Shown here piece by piece: positions 5,501 to 13,516 of a stretch of 13,516 bases of DNA. Numbering within the stretch: the first letter of the stretch is position 1; the number at the start of each line of letters is the position of its first letter. The position numbers and the translations under genes were made by a program. Source of the stretch: Anaerolineae bacterium (GTDB lineage Bacteria; Chloroflexota; Anaerolineae; Anaerolineales; Villigracilaceae); assembly GCA_017303735.1 (NCBI GenBank), contig JAFLCF010000126.1, positions 1 to 13,516 on the forward strand, read 5' to 3'. The notes under the pieces were generated by a model, which was given only the letters and a program-made list of their open reading frames with translations, had not been told where the DNA came from and did not search any database.

Positions 5501-8500
5501 TTAGGTGGTCAATTTTCGGTAGAGCGCCTCGGTTTCTAGCGAAGGCGGCATATTGAGGTGCTTTCGCAATGCCGTTTTACATGCCTCATAGGTCTGTATG
5601 ACTGCAGCGCGGTTCCCCAGGCGATGATGAATCTGCATCATGAGATGGTACGCCGCTTCGTAAAATGGCTGATAATCCACAGCCCTCTGGCAAATAGAAA
5701 GGGCTGCATCTAATTTGGCTTGTTTTTGATATAGCCCCGCCAACGTGATCAATGCGTCAAGATACTGCTGGTCCAGGCGTTCGCGGTCGGCGGTTACCCC
5801 GTCCAGGTACATATCATTGAGGTATGGTCCCTGCACCAAATCAATTGCTTTGAGGTAAAACTCGATCTGTTCCTCTATTTGTTGGGTAGAACGCGCTTGT
5901 GCCAGATGCGACTCAAAGGCTTCGACGTCATATTCATAATTGAGCCTGCGGTTAAAGGAGTAGGCATTGTTCTCATAGAGAATGGCATCATTCCCAACCG
6001 CACGGCGGAGGCGGTACATTTCGTTCTTAAAACGCAGACGCATTTTGGCAGGGTCATCCAATTCGGGCCAGAATTGTTCTGCCACCTGTTCTTTCGTGAG
6101 CGGGCGAGTTTGAGTAAGGAAGAAAAAAAATAATTCGCGCACCGATTGAGTTTGCCAATCAGAGATGGCAAGCTCCCTGCCGCCAACGATCACTGCTGAA
6201 TTGCCAAGCCCTTTGATAACAAGATGAGCAATAGGCACTTCCACGACCCGTGCCTGACGGCGTATTTCGCGACGCACAGCCGGAATGCGGGCAAAAAGTT
6301 TTTCGCCACGCATCAAGATATCACGCACGCCCCGCCCGACATTTGGGTCGTTTCTTAAGCTTTCAAGCCACCCCTTAACCTGATGTGCTGCAAGCCATGT
6401 AACATGCTGGGGCTTGTCTAAAACCTCTTGTATCTTTTCAACTGCATTTTCAGGACGACTACCTGCGATATAGGCAGCCGATAACCAAATCCGGGCAGAG
6501 ATGGTTTCAATCATGAGACCATCTTCAAGGAAAGCAGTCTCGGCTTGCTCCAATTGTTCTATGGATTCAGAGACCTTGCCAGTGAGCAGGTAGAATTTTC
6601 CCCTTAATAAATTCAATATGCGATCATTATTGTGAGATTGTTTTACTGCCGTGATCTCTGCAATCTCATTAATCAGGTTCTCTGTAACGAGAAAATCGCC
6701 TTGAGATAAAGCCAGGTTTGCCCGCCCAACATGCAAAGAAAAGAACAAAAAGCTGTAATCCAGTTCCTGAATCAACTGTTCAGCATGTGCATAGTTCTGC
6801 TCGGCAATCTCTACATCCTGTAATTCTGCATACAGATCTCCGATGCTCACAGATAGCAATGCTTGCAGACGGGCATGCTGACTGCGTTGAGCACAGAGCA
6901 AGCCGCGTTCAAAAGTAAAAGATGCTTTCTCATACATCCCCCGATTGTGATACATGAAACCAATATTGTTTAACAGGCTGGCTTCTTCAATAAGGTCAAA
7001 TCTAGCTTTATAAATGTTCAATGCCTTATTGAAGTTCTTTTCTGCTTCGTCATAAACCCCAAGTTGGTAATTCAGTAGTCCAATGTCAGAGAAAAGCCGG
7101 GGAAGGACTTTTTCTTGTTTATCCAAATGAATGTAAATATCCAGCATTTTTTCAAATAGCTTCAAGGCTGTACGAAACTGTCCAAGAGATGACAGGATAG
7201 ATGCTTTCATTTGAAGAGCTTCTGCATATAAAAACTGAAGATCATCCCGGTCTTCGATCAGTTGAATGGCATCTTCTGCATCCAACAGGGCGGTTTGATA
7301 ATCGCCAAGATATCGATGCCCAAACGAGCGCCGAATTAATGAAAGCGCCAAATGGGGAATATCTGCGTTTGTACGGAAGATTTCAATTGCTTTATTAAGC
7401 TCTACGATTCCGGCTTGAGAGTCGCCTTTAATAAGCTTAAGCGTCCCAGTAGTGGAAAGGATGCAAGGATTATTCTTCAAAACAGAAGGCGGCAGGTCTT
7501 GCAGCCAGGTCTCAATAAGACGGGTCTTATCATACAGGGCATTGAAACTTGAGATGTCGATCAATTCGATCAACGCCTCCGTATCACCCAATGAACGGAT
7601 GATGGCATAGGCTCTTTCCCACTCCTCGAGAGCTTCATACGCACGGCTCAACCTCTCCAGAATGGGTCGAAGCTCCTCTGCCCTTTCCTTTTCCATGCGC
7701 TGACGGAGATAATCGCGGAATAAATGATGATAGCGTAGAGATCGTCCATCTACACCAACAGGGATGGCAAATAAGTTATTCTTCAAAACGGTCTGAATGA
7801 ACGCCTGCCAATCCTGTTTCTCTGCATAAAGAGGGGCGAGCACGGCTTCACACAAGCCAGCATCGAACTCATCCATCAGGGAGGTTCTTAAGATAAATTC
7901 AAAAATATGCGGCTTTTGCTTGTCAACGACTTGTTGCCCCAAATAGTCGAACAAATTTACGCCCGTCTTCAAGGCGGGCTTGGTCATATCGTTTTGAGCG
8001 ATCACATTCTCTGAAAACTGCAACCCCGTGATCCAACCTTCCGTTTCATCGATCAGACGTTGGGCTTCTTCATCCGAAATATGCTGGTTGTGGTTTTTCA
8101 GGATCAACGCCTGAATTTCATCCGCCCGAAAGGCAAGGTCTGCGAAGCTCAACCCACTGACCTGCTCACGTGCCACCATCAAAGGCAAGTCTGCCAGGGT
8201 AGTGAGAGTCCGTGATGAAACGACCACATGACAGTTATCGTCTACCAGTTGAATGAAGCGGTTCAAAAAATCATAGATGGGCTGCACCCCTTCCAGAATG
8301 TGGAAGTCATCAAGGATCAGAACAAAATGCTCATGGATCGACTCATACGTCTCATTGACCAGCGTCACCGCCAGCCGTTCCATTTCATCTTCAAAGGAGT
8401 CAACCCGGCTCATCACTGCCGCAGTCTGCCCGCCTACGCCAGGGAAACGTTCTGTAATGGAAGCGACCATATACGCTAGAAAGCGTCGCGGGTCGCGGTC

Positions 8501-8716
8501 TAACTCATCGAGTGACAACCAGCAGCATTTGAACTCGCTTTCCCCCGCAACATCGATAAGCAATGAAGTCTTGCCATACCCTGCCGGAGCAGAGACGAGC
8601 ACTAGTTTATTATCCAGTGCGTCGAATAAAGAACTTAACAACCTTCTGCGCGCAAGCAATTCGCTGCGACGCCGCGGAGGAATGATCTTGGTCTTGCTGA
8701 CAGGAACGGGGAACAT
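5501..8716 (-). CDS. MalT-like STAND ATPase/TPR regulator with C-terminal BTAD
   Basis: A 1071-residue predicted transcription activator. The N-terminus has the MalT-type motif TKIIPPRRR, Walker A APAGYGKT (43-50), the SLDELDRDPRRF signature (68-79) and Walker B LILDDFH (133-139). The middle, about residues 340-820, is tetratricopeptide-type helical repeats. The C-terminus is a winged-helix DNA-binding domain (about 831-930, with QVAEQFWPELDD and LRRAVGND) followed by a bacterial transcriptional activation domain (about 935-1071). MalT itself carries a C-terminal LuxR HTH, so this is the SARP/BTAD variant: a signal-responsive ATPase that oligomerises on DNA. The inducer is unknown. It is divergent from the glycosyltransferase gene, 135 bp between starts, and may control it. 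No ribosome binding site is obvious before the ATG. Codon use resembles the neighbours, and no frameshift is seen. Confidence 0.92.
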   Translation of the reverse strand: MFPVPVSKTKIIPPRRRSELLARRRLLSSLFDALDNKLVLVSAPAGYGKTSLLIDVAGESEFKCCWLSLDELDRDPRRFLAYMVASITERFPGVGGQTAAVMSRVDSFEDEMERLAVTLVNETYESIHEHFVLILDDFHILEGVQPIYDFLNRFIQLVDDNCHVVVSSRTLTTLADLPLMVAREQVSGLSFADLAFRADEIQALILKNHNQHISDEEAQRLIDETEGWITGLQFSENVIAQNDMTKPALKTGVNLFDYLGQQVVDKQKPHIFEFILRTSLMDEFDAGLCEAVLAPLYAEKQDWQAFIQTVLKNNLFAIPVGVDGRSLRYHHLFRDYLRQRMEKERAEELRPILERLSRAYEALEEWERAYAIIRSLGDTEALIELIDISSFNALYDKTRLIETWLQDLPPSVLKNNPCILSTTGTLKLIKGDSQAGIVELNKAIEIFRTNADIPHLALSLIRRSFGHRYLGDYQTALLDAEDAIQLIEDRDDLQFLYAEALQMKASILSSLGQFRTALKLFEKMLDIYIHLDKQEKVLPRLFSDIGLLNYQLGVYDEAEKNFNKALNIYKARFDLIEEASLLNNIGFMYHNRGMYEKASFTFERGLLCAQRSQHARLQALLSVSIGDLYAELQDVEIAEQNYAHAEQLIQELDYSFLFFSLHVGRANLALSQGDFLVTENLINEIAEITAVKQSHNNDRILNLLRGKFYLLTGKVSESIEQLEQAETAFLEDGLMIETISARIWLSAAYIAGSRPENAVEKIQEVLDKPQHVTWLAAHQVKGWLESLRNDPNVGRGVRDILMRGEKLFARIPAVRREIRRQARVVEVPIAHLVIKGLGNSAVIVGGRELAISDWQTQSVRELFFFFLTQTRPLTKEQVAEQFWPELDDPAKMRLRFKNEMYRLRRAVGNDAILYENNAYSFNRRLNYEYDVEAFESHLAQARSTQQIEEQIEFYLKAIDLVQGPYLNDMYLDGVTADRERLDQQYLDALITLAGLYQKQAKLDAALSICQRAVDYQPFYEAAYHLMMQIHHRLGNRAAVIQTYEACKTALRKHLNMPPSLETEALYRKLTT

Positions 8717-8851
8717 AAACCAGCCAATCTACATAATAAAAAAGAAACCTCTTTAGTATTTTATCCTCGAAACCGGCATTTGCATCTTGCAGGTGCATAA
8801 AAACCCAAACAGTATAGAATGCCCGTGCTGGGTATAATTTCACATCGTTCC
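8717..8851. promoter_or_regulatory. Divergent promoter region with imperfect palindrome
   Basis: This gap serves two outward-facing genes. It holds TGCATCTTGCAGGTGCA (8781-8797), an imperfect palindrome whose outer TGCA/TGCA arms match, and an AT-rich block toward the minus-strand gene that includes TAAAAT on the minus strand (8759-8764), a possible -10 for the regulator. The palindrome is a plausible operator shared by both genes, but the symmetry is weak. Confidence 0.35.
8833..8838 (+). promoter_or_regulatory. -10 box of the glycosyltransferase gene
   Basis: A perfect TATAAT, preceded by TGGG (an extended -10 off by one). Transcription from it would start near 8845, only about 7 nt before the ATG at 8852, and excludes the in-frame ATG at 8819. 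No good -35 is visible. Confidence 0.5.
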
Positions 8852-10441
8852 ATGAAAATAAAAATTCCCACTTTTCAAACCATCCTGCTTGCCATCCTCT
8901 TTGCCGTTCTCGCGTTGACGGTTCTCAAGCAAGCCAACCCCGGCACCGAACTTCCCAACCGCGATTATGGTTTCTACGCCTATATCGGTTTACAGATCGT
9001 GCGCGGCGACATGCCCTACCTCGACATATGGGAAAGCAAGCCGCCCGCCATCTTCTACCTCAACGCCCTTGCCCTGCGCCTCGGGCGCGGACTTCGTTGG
9101 GGCATCTGGCTGGTGGAATTCGGTTTCCTCTTCGCAGCCATCAGCGCTTCCTATTACTTACTCAAAAAACTTTGGGGCATCGCACCTGCACTCTTCGGCA
9201 TCTTCATCTGGCTCTGGGGCATGGACTTCACCCTGCAAGGCGGCAACTATACGGAAGAGTACCCCCTGCTCTTTCACTTCCTCTCTTTGATTCTGCTCCT
9301 CTACTTGATTCAAAACCCCAAACAGCGCCTCTTAAACTTAAGCCTTGGCTTGCTCTTCTCCATCAGCTTTTTATTCCGCCCAAACAACGCCATCGTCGAA
9401 GCCGTCACCATCCTCGTCTTCGGCGCTTCACTGTTATGGAAGCGTGATTGGCAAACCTTTCTCAACGCTGTGTTATGGGTCACACTTGGCATCGTCATTC
9501 CGCTTGCTATTACCTCTGCCTACTTCGCCTATCATGGACTCTTCCAAGCCATGCTCGAAGCGTCCATTCTATATAATCTCGATTACAGCGCCACCGACTT
9601 GAGCACTTCATCGCCATTGAAAGTTGGTTTCGAATTCCTCAACCTCGCCGCATGGATCGGGATGGTCGGCTACCTGCTTCTTATTGCAAAGATCAAAGAC
9701 ATCCTCAAAAGTCCCTACCTGCCGTTCTTCATCGTCCTACTCATCGGCACACCCGCCGCCGTCTATCTCAGTGACCCTGCCAAACGCAACTACGGTCATT
9801 ACTTCATGAACTGGCTGCCCTTCATCGGCGTTCTGTCCGCATTTGCATTTCATACCGTTCAGGAAAAACTCCTTCCTAATAAAGAACAGCGGTCAGCCGT
9901 CAGCGGTCAGCCTTCCTCTTTCCTCTTTCCTCTTTCCTCGCTACTCATCACTCTTCTCTTCTTCACCCTATCTTCCCGCGCCTCCACCTACGTCAAAGCC
10001 TTTGATCGCCTCTTCACTTCCTCTGAGCGGGAACTTCGCTCCCCCATCGCCATCTACGTGGACAATCACACCAACCCCGGTGAGTACGTCCTATTCTGGG
10101 CAACGCACCCCGGCGAAAATTTCATGTCTCGCCGTGAAGCTCCCATGACGGCGTTGTTCTATCCGAACATGGTCAACTCCTCCGAGATCGCCCAACGCCT
10201 CAACGCCGATTTCTTCGAAGATATCAAACGCAATCAACCCGTCTTGATCGTGGACATGGGGCGCCTCACCATCCCTTCGCTTGACCCCGCCAAACGCGAA
10301 GAGCAGAAATCCATGGGCGTGTACCCCACAAACCCGCCCGATAATCTCGATGAAGTATTGGCATTCATCGCAGAGAATTACTATCTCGAAAATATCATCA
10401 AAGACAAACCCGTCTATCGCCTGAATGGGACGAGTGAGTAA
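8852..10441 (+). CDS. GT39/ArnT-like polyprenyl-dependent membrane glycosyltransferase
   Basis: A 529-residue multi-membrane protein. After a first membrane segment (about 8-25), the first outer loop carries NRDYGFY (36-42, acidic D38), then GDMPYLDIWESKPPA (52-66). This acidic residue followed by PYxDxWExKPP is characteristic of the PMT/ArnT (GT39) group and related GT-C enzymes, which move a sugar from a polyprenyl-phosphate donor on the outer membrane face. About nine further membrane segments follow, then a soluble C-terminal part from about residue 385. Acceptor and sugar cannot be read from the sequence. I prefer ATG 8852 over 8819 because a TATAAT lies between them; there is no ribosome binding site, so the mRNA may be nearly leaderless. 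The coding sequence contains tandem repeats at 9887-9940 with periods that are not multiples of three. Confidence 0.85.
   Translation: MKIKIPTFQTILLAILFAVLALTVLKQANPGTELPNRDYGFYAYIGLQIVRGDMPYLDIWESKPPAIFYLNALALRLGRGLRWGIWLVEFGFLFAAISASYYLLKKLWGIAPALFGIFIWLWGMDFTLQGGNYTEEYPLLFHFLSLILLLYLIQNPKQRLLNLSLGLLFSISFLFRPNNAIVEAVTILVFGASLLWKRDWQTFLNAVLWVTLGIVIPLAITSAYFAYHGLFQAMLEASILYNLDYSATDLSTSSPLKVGFEFLNLAAWIGMVGYLLLIAKIKDILKSPYLPFFIVLLIGTPAAVYLSDPAKRNYGHYFMNWLPFIGVLSAFAFHTVQEKLLPNKEQRSAVSGQPSSFLFPLSSLLITLLFFTLSSRASTYVKAFDRLFTSSERELRSPIAIYVDNHTNPGEYVLFWATHPGENFMSRREAPMTALFYPNMVNSSEIAQRLNADFFEDIKRNQPVLIVDMGRLTIPSLDPAKREEQKSMGVYPTNPPDNLDEVLAFIAENYYLENIIKDKPVYRLNGTSE
9887..9940 (+). repeat. 14-bp and 7-bp tandem repeats inside the glycosyltransferase gene
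   Basis: AGCGGTCAGCCGTC (9888-9901) is repeated as AGCGGTCAGCCTTC (9902-9915). It runs into three perfect copies of TTCCTCT plus a fourth differing only in its last base (9913-9940). Neither period is a multiple of three, so gain or loss of one unit would shift the frame at about residue 346-363, in the loop and membrane segment before the C-terminal domain. The block encodes QRSAVSGQPSSFLFPLSS, which looks inserted rather than conserved. Confidence 0.75.
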
Positions 10442-10544
10442 CCAGTTGCCAAGTATCCAGCAACCAGTTCCCCAATCTACCAATTTACCGACTCACTACC
10501 CCAAAAACTTTAAGAGAGCCGTAGGGGAATAACCTGAACATGCG

Positions 10545-10553
10545 TGCTATAAT
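10545..10553 (+). promoter_or_regulatory. Extended -10 promoter of dnaE
   Basis: TGCTATAAT is a perfect extended -10 (TG-n-TATAAT). No -35 is seen at 17 bp (GGGAAT), which extended -10 promoters tolerate. Transcription would start near 10560, giving a leader of about 134 nt before the dnaE ATG. Confidence 0.6.
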
Positions 10554-10558
10554 GCCCG

Positions 10559-10693
10559 AGTAGTTCGGTAGTTGTGTAGTCTGATAGTTTATAGTTGCGT
10601 AGCTTCATAGTTCCCTACCAAATAACATGCAACCGAACACCCCCACTACCCAACTAACCATACTAACTAACTACCCAACTATCTAACTAACCC
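10559..10693 (+). repeat. TAGTT/AACTA mirror-repeat leader of dnaE
   Basis: The first half (10559-10612) is built of degenerate TAGTT units (TAGTTCGG, TAGTTGTG, TAGTTTA, TAGTTGCG). The second half (10640-10693) is built of the complementary AACTA units (CCAACTAACCA, ACTAACTAACTA, CCAACTATCTAACTAACCC). GTTCGG (10563-10568) also matches CCGAAC (10633-10638). The leader RNA could fold into a long imperfect hairpin with many registers. The repeats run right up to the ATG and leave no ribosome binding site. Confidence 0.65.
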
Positions 10694-13516
10694 ATGTCCT
10701 TCGCCCATCTCCACGTCCATACCGAATACTCCCTATTAGACGGCTTCTCGAACATCAAGAAGCTGGTCAAACGCGTTAAAGAAATGAACATGGACTCGGT
10801 TGCCATCACGGACCACGGCACGATGTTCGGCGTGATCGACTTCTACAAAGCCGCCAAAGCGGAAGGGGTCAAGCCCATTATCGGGCTTGAGGCGTACATG
10901 GCAGCGCGGGGGATGAAAGACAAAGACTCCAAACTCGACCGTTCCTCCTTCCATTTATTACTGCTCGCAGAAAACGACACGGGCTATCGCAATCTGTTGA
11001 AGATCGCTTCTGCCGCGCAATTAGACGGTTTCTATTACTACCCTCGCATTGACCATGATTTTTTAGCGGCTCACTCCGAAGGGCTGATCTGCACCTCGGG
11101 CTGTATGTCTGCGGAGATTCCGCGCGCGCTGTTGAACGATAATCCCGAAGAGGCCGTCCGCAAATGGAATTGGTACTACGACGTGTTCGGTCCCGACCGC
11201 TTCTTCGTCGAGTTGCAGGAACACAACATCCCTGAAATTCTCGACCTGAACCGAAAATTACTTTCACTTGGCGCGCGCTATTCTGCAAAATTCGTTGCGA
11301 CCAATGATGTGCATTACGTCAACCAGGCGGATGCGAAGTTGCAAGATGTGTTGCTGGCGATCCAGACCAACTCCACACTGGCAGACCCAGACCGTATGCG
11401 CATGACCGATGACTCGTACTTCTTGCGCTCGCCGCTTGAGATGAGCAAGCTCTTCTCTGAAGTACCAGATGCGATTTCGAATACGCTGCTCATTGCCGAG
11501 CGCTGTAACGTGGACTTGGGATTCAAAGGCTATCACCTGCCCGAGTTCCCCGTGCCGGATGGTCACACCGCGGAATCATACCTGCGTTCGCTGTGCGAGG
11601 CTGGGGCGGAGAAACGCTATCAGGATGATGCGACCAGTTCCAAAGTCCGTGAGAGGCTGAACTATGAATTAAGCGTCGTCCACAGTATGGGATTCGACGC
11701 CTACTTCCTGATCGTGTGGGACCTGTGTCGCTTTGCCCGTGAACATGGCATTTGGTATAACGCGCGCGGTTCGGCGGCAGGTTCGATCATTGCATACACA
11801 CTTGAGATCACGATGGTCGATCCGCTCGAACATGCGCTGATCTTTGAACGCTTCTTGAACCCGGGTCGTATCTCGATGCCCGATATCGACCTGGACTTCC
11901 GTGATGACCGCCGCCATGAAATGCTTGAATATTGCGCGCGCAAATATGGTGACGACAAAGTCGCGCAGATCATCACCTTCGGCACGATGGGAACGAAAGC
12001 TGCCATCCGTGACGTGGCGCGTGTGATGGAAATTCCGCTGCCAGAAGTGGACCGTGTTGCCAAGCTGGTTCCGTTTGCTCCGGGTGGCACGACCATGGCA
12101 GAAGCGAAAGAAGTTAAGGAATTCAAGCAGATCTACGACACCGACCCGAAGATGCGCGAGGTGATTGATATTGCCGAACGCATGGAAGGCACCGTGCGTA
12201 ACGCAGGCACACATGCGGCGGGCGTGGTGATCTCAGACAAACCCATCCTTGAATATCTGCCGCTGCACCGCCCGACCTCCAATTCAGAAGATACGCCCAT
12301 CAAGTCGGTGACCCAGTTCGAAATGGGCATCCTCGATACGCTCGGCATGTTGAAGGTGGACTTCCTCGGTCTCATCACCTTGACCGTGATGGCGCGTGCC
12401 TGTGACTTGATCTATAAACGGCATGGCATCAAATTTGATCTAAGCAACATCCCCATCGATGACCCGAAATCATTTGAGTTGATGGGTGCAGGGCAAACTG
12501 CTGGCGTCTTCCAAGTGGAAGGCGGCGGCATGACGCGCTGGCTCGTGCAGATGAAGCCGAAGAATCTCGATAACATCATCGCGATGGTGGCGTTGTACCG
12601 TCCGGGACCGATGGCGTTCATTCCCGATTACATCGCACGCATGCACGGTGAAGCGGAAGTGGAATATCGCCATCCTTCCATGGAGCCGATCTTTAGCGAT
12701 ACCTACGGCATTCCCGTCTATCAAGAACAATTGATGCGTGCCGCTGTGGATTTGGCGGGCTATACCCCCTCCGAGTCAGATGAGCTGCGTAAAGCCATCT
12801 CGAAGAAGAAAAAAGAAGATATCGAAAAGCATCGCGCCAAGTTCGTGAAAGGCGCCGTTGAAAAAGGCATCGAACAATCCACCGCCGATGCGATCTATTC
12901 GGATTGGGAAGAATTCGCGCGTTACGGCTTCAATAAATCTCACGCCGCCGATTATGGCGTCATCGCGGTTCAGACTGCGTATCTCAAAGCACATTACACT
13001 GCCGAGTATATGACCGCGCTCATGTCCGCTTCGGCTGGGCAGACAGAGAAGATCGCCTTCTACGTGGCGGATGCGCGCACAATGGGCGTGCCCGTTTTGC
13101 AACCAGACATCAACTCGTCGATGTGGGACTTTGATATTGAAGATGTCCCTTCGACGGGCTCAGGGCAAGTTCAACCCAACATCCGCTTTGGCATGGGCGC
13201 CATCAAGAACGTCGGTGAGAATTCAGTGCAGCCGATCATTGACGAACGCACTGCCAACGGAAAATTCAAAGACCTCAACGACTTCGCCCGCCGCGTAGAT
13301 TTACGCGCCGTGGGTAAACGTTCGCTTGAAAGCCTCATCAAAGTGGGCGCACTGGATTCATTCGGCAATCGCGCCTCCTTGCTCGCCTCGCTCGACCGCA
13401 TCGTTGCCATCTCCAGCAATCACTTCCGCGCCGCCGATGCCGGGCAAATGAGTCTCTTTGGCGCGGCAACCGGCATCATCGAAGAGATCACCCTGCCCGA
13501 AGTCAAAGACGTGGAC
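10694..13516 (+). CDS. dnaE: DNA polymerase III alpha subunit (3' end beyond window)
   Basis: The first 941 codons of the replicative polymerase are present; the frame is open to the window edge, and full-length DnaE is usually about 1150-1250 residues. The PHP domain keeps its metal-site motifs: HLHVH (5-9), TDHG (39-42), GLEAY with E66, H87, CTSGC (133-137) and NDVHY (204-208). Such complete PHP domains often have intrinsic 3'-5' proofreading. Catalytic aspartates are D399 and D401 in PDIDLDF and D556 in KVDFLGL. Later signatures are LYRPGPMAF, YQEQLMR and FNKSHAADYG. QMSLF (918-922) fits the sliding-clamp binding motif and lies where E. coli DnaE has QADMF. The start is supported by MSFAHLHVHTEYS, the normal N-terminus, though there is no ribosome binding site. 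A short in-frame insert sits at about residues 818-829. Confidence 0.97.
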   Translation, partial: MSFAHLHVHTEYSLLDGFSNIKKLVKRVKEMNMDSVAITDHGTMFGVIDFYKAAKAEGVKPIIGLEAYMAARGMKDKDSKLDRSSFHLLLLAENDTGYRNLLKIASAAQLDGFYYYPRIDHDFLAAHSEGLICTSGCMSAEIPRALLNDNPEEAVRKWNWYYDVFGPDRFFVELQEHNIPEILDLNRKLLSLGARYSAKFVATNDVHYVNQADAKLQDVLLAIQTNSTLADPDRMRMTDDSYFLRSPLEMSKLFSEVPDAISNTLLIAERCNVDLGFKGYHLPEFPVPDGHTAESYLRSLCEAGAEKRYQDDATSSKVRERLNYELSVVHSMGFDAYFLIVWDLCRFAREHGIWYNARGSAAGSIIAYTLEITMVDPLEHALIFERFLNPGRISMPDIDLDFRDDRRHEMLEYCARKYGDDKVAQIITFGTMGTKAAIRDVARVMEIPLPEVDRVAKLVPFAPGGTTMAEAKEVKEFKQIYDTDPKMREVIDIAERMEGTVRNAGTHAAGVVISDKPILEYLPLHRPTSNSEDTPIKSVTQFEMGILDTLGMLKVDFLGLITLTVMARACDLIYKRHGIKFDLSNIPIDDPKSFELMGAGQTAGVFQVEGGGMTRWLVQMKPKNLDNIIAMVALYRPGPMAFIPDYIARMHGEAEVEYRHPSMEPIFSDTYGIPVYQEQLMRAAVDLAGYTPSESDELRKAISKKKKEDIEKHRAKFVKGAVEKGIEQSTADAIYSDWEEFARYGFNKSHAADYGVIAVQTAYLKAHYTAEYMTALMSASAGQTEKIAFYVADARTMGVPVLQPDINSSMWDFDIEDVPSTGSGQVQPNIRFGMGAIKNVGENSVQPIIDERTANGKFKDLNDFARRVDLRAVGKRSLESLIKVGALDSFGNRASLLASLDRIVAISSNHFRAADAGQMSLFGAATGIIEEITLPEVKDVD
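13147..13166 (+). repeat. Short palindromic repeat inserted in frame in dnaE
   Basis: CCCTTCGACGGGCTCAGGGC resembles the CCTTCGAC-n-GCTCAGG sequence dispersed in many bacterial genomes. It encodes PSTGSGQ. In DnaE relatives the segment just before (I)RFGMGAIKNVGE is short, so about 8-10 residues here look added. Only one copy is in the window, so membership of a repeat family is from memory. Confidence 0.5.

Noticed and set aside
10442..10544. Repeated AACCAGTT words after the glycosyltransferase stop as a CRISPR-like or terminator structure
   Set aside because: Only two or three irregular copies, no regular spacing, no hairpin with a T-tract.
11669..12214. 181-residue open frame on the minus strand inside dnaE
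   Set aside because: It is antisense to the conserved catalytic region of dnaE; its His/Arg-rich composition is that of a shadow frame.

Overview
The window looks like a chromosomal segment of a Chloroflexota bacterium, probably class Anaerolineae. This is inference from gene types: a 1071-residue MalT-like ATPase/TPR regulator fused to a C-terminal winged-helix/BTAD module, a PDZ-multi-TM-GAF histidine kinase of the NarL/ComP class, a DUF5317-like membrane protein, a RiPP-leader-like small protein, and moderate GC with many short degenerate intergenic repeats. No 16S or other strong taxonomic marker is present. Six large genes, two small ones and several repeat elements are supported. There is no rRNA, tRNA, CRISPR array or transposase.

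Layout. Positions 1-66 and 3608-3675 carry two copies of one intergenic repeat. Between them, on the + strand, lie a NarL-type response regulator (350-1039) and a large membrane histidine kinase (1354-3585), probably a cognate pair though 314 bp apart. Converging on them from the minus strand is a compact four-gene operon, 5251 down to 3680: a 48-residue hydrophobic peptide with a strong ribosome binding site, a DUF5317-like membrane protein, a 93-residue protein resembling NHLP/Franean1_4349-type RiPP leaders, and a stand-alone HD-GYP phosphodiesterase. Gaps are 2 nt, a 4-nt ATGA overlap and 5 nt, and a strong terminator closes the operon at 3591-3617. Upstream of it are a 12-bp tandem repeat, a terminator and an 80-bp palindromic element.

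Next come the minus-strand MalT/BTAD regulator (8716-5501) and, divergently, a GT39-type membrane glycosyltransferase (8852-10441) whose coding sequence contains 14-bp and 7-bp tandem repeats. The window ends in an incomplete dnaE (10694 to the window edge), read from an extended -10 promoter through a leader of TAGTT/AACTA repeats. It contains a small in-frame insert resembling a dispersed palindromic repeat.

How the genes may work together. The best candidate for an undescribed system is the minus-strand operon. It couples a putative secreted or membrane peptide and a leader-like small protein to an uncharacterised membrane protein and a c-di-GMP-degrading enzyme, next to a ComP-like sensor kinase and response regulator. 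A peptide-to-c-di-GMP signalling circuit is a reasonable hypothesis, but nothing in the sequence proves it.
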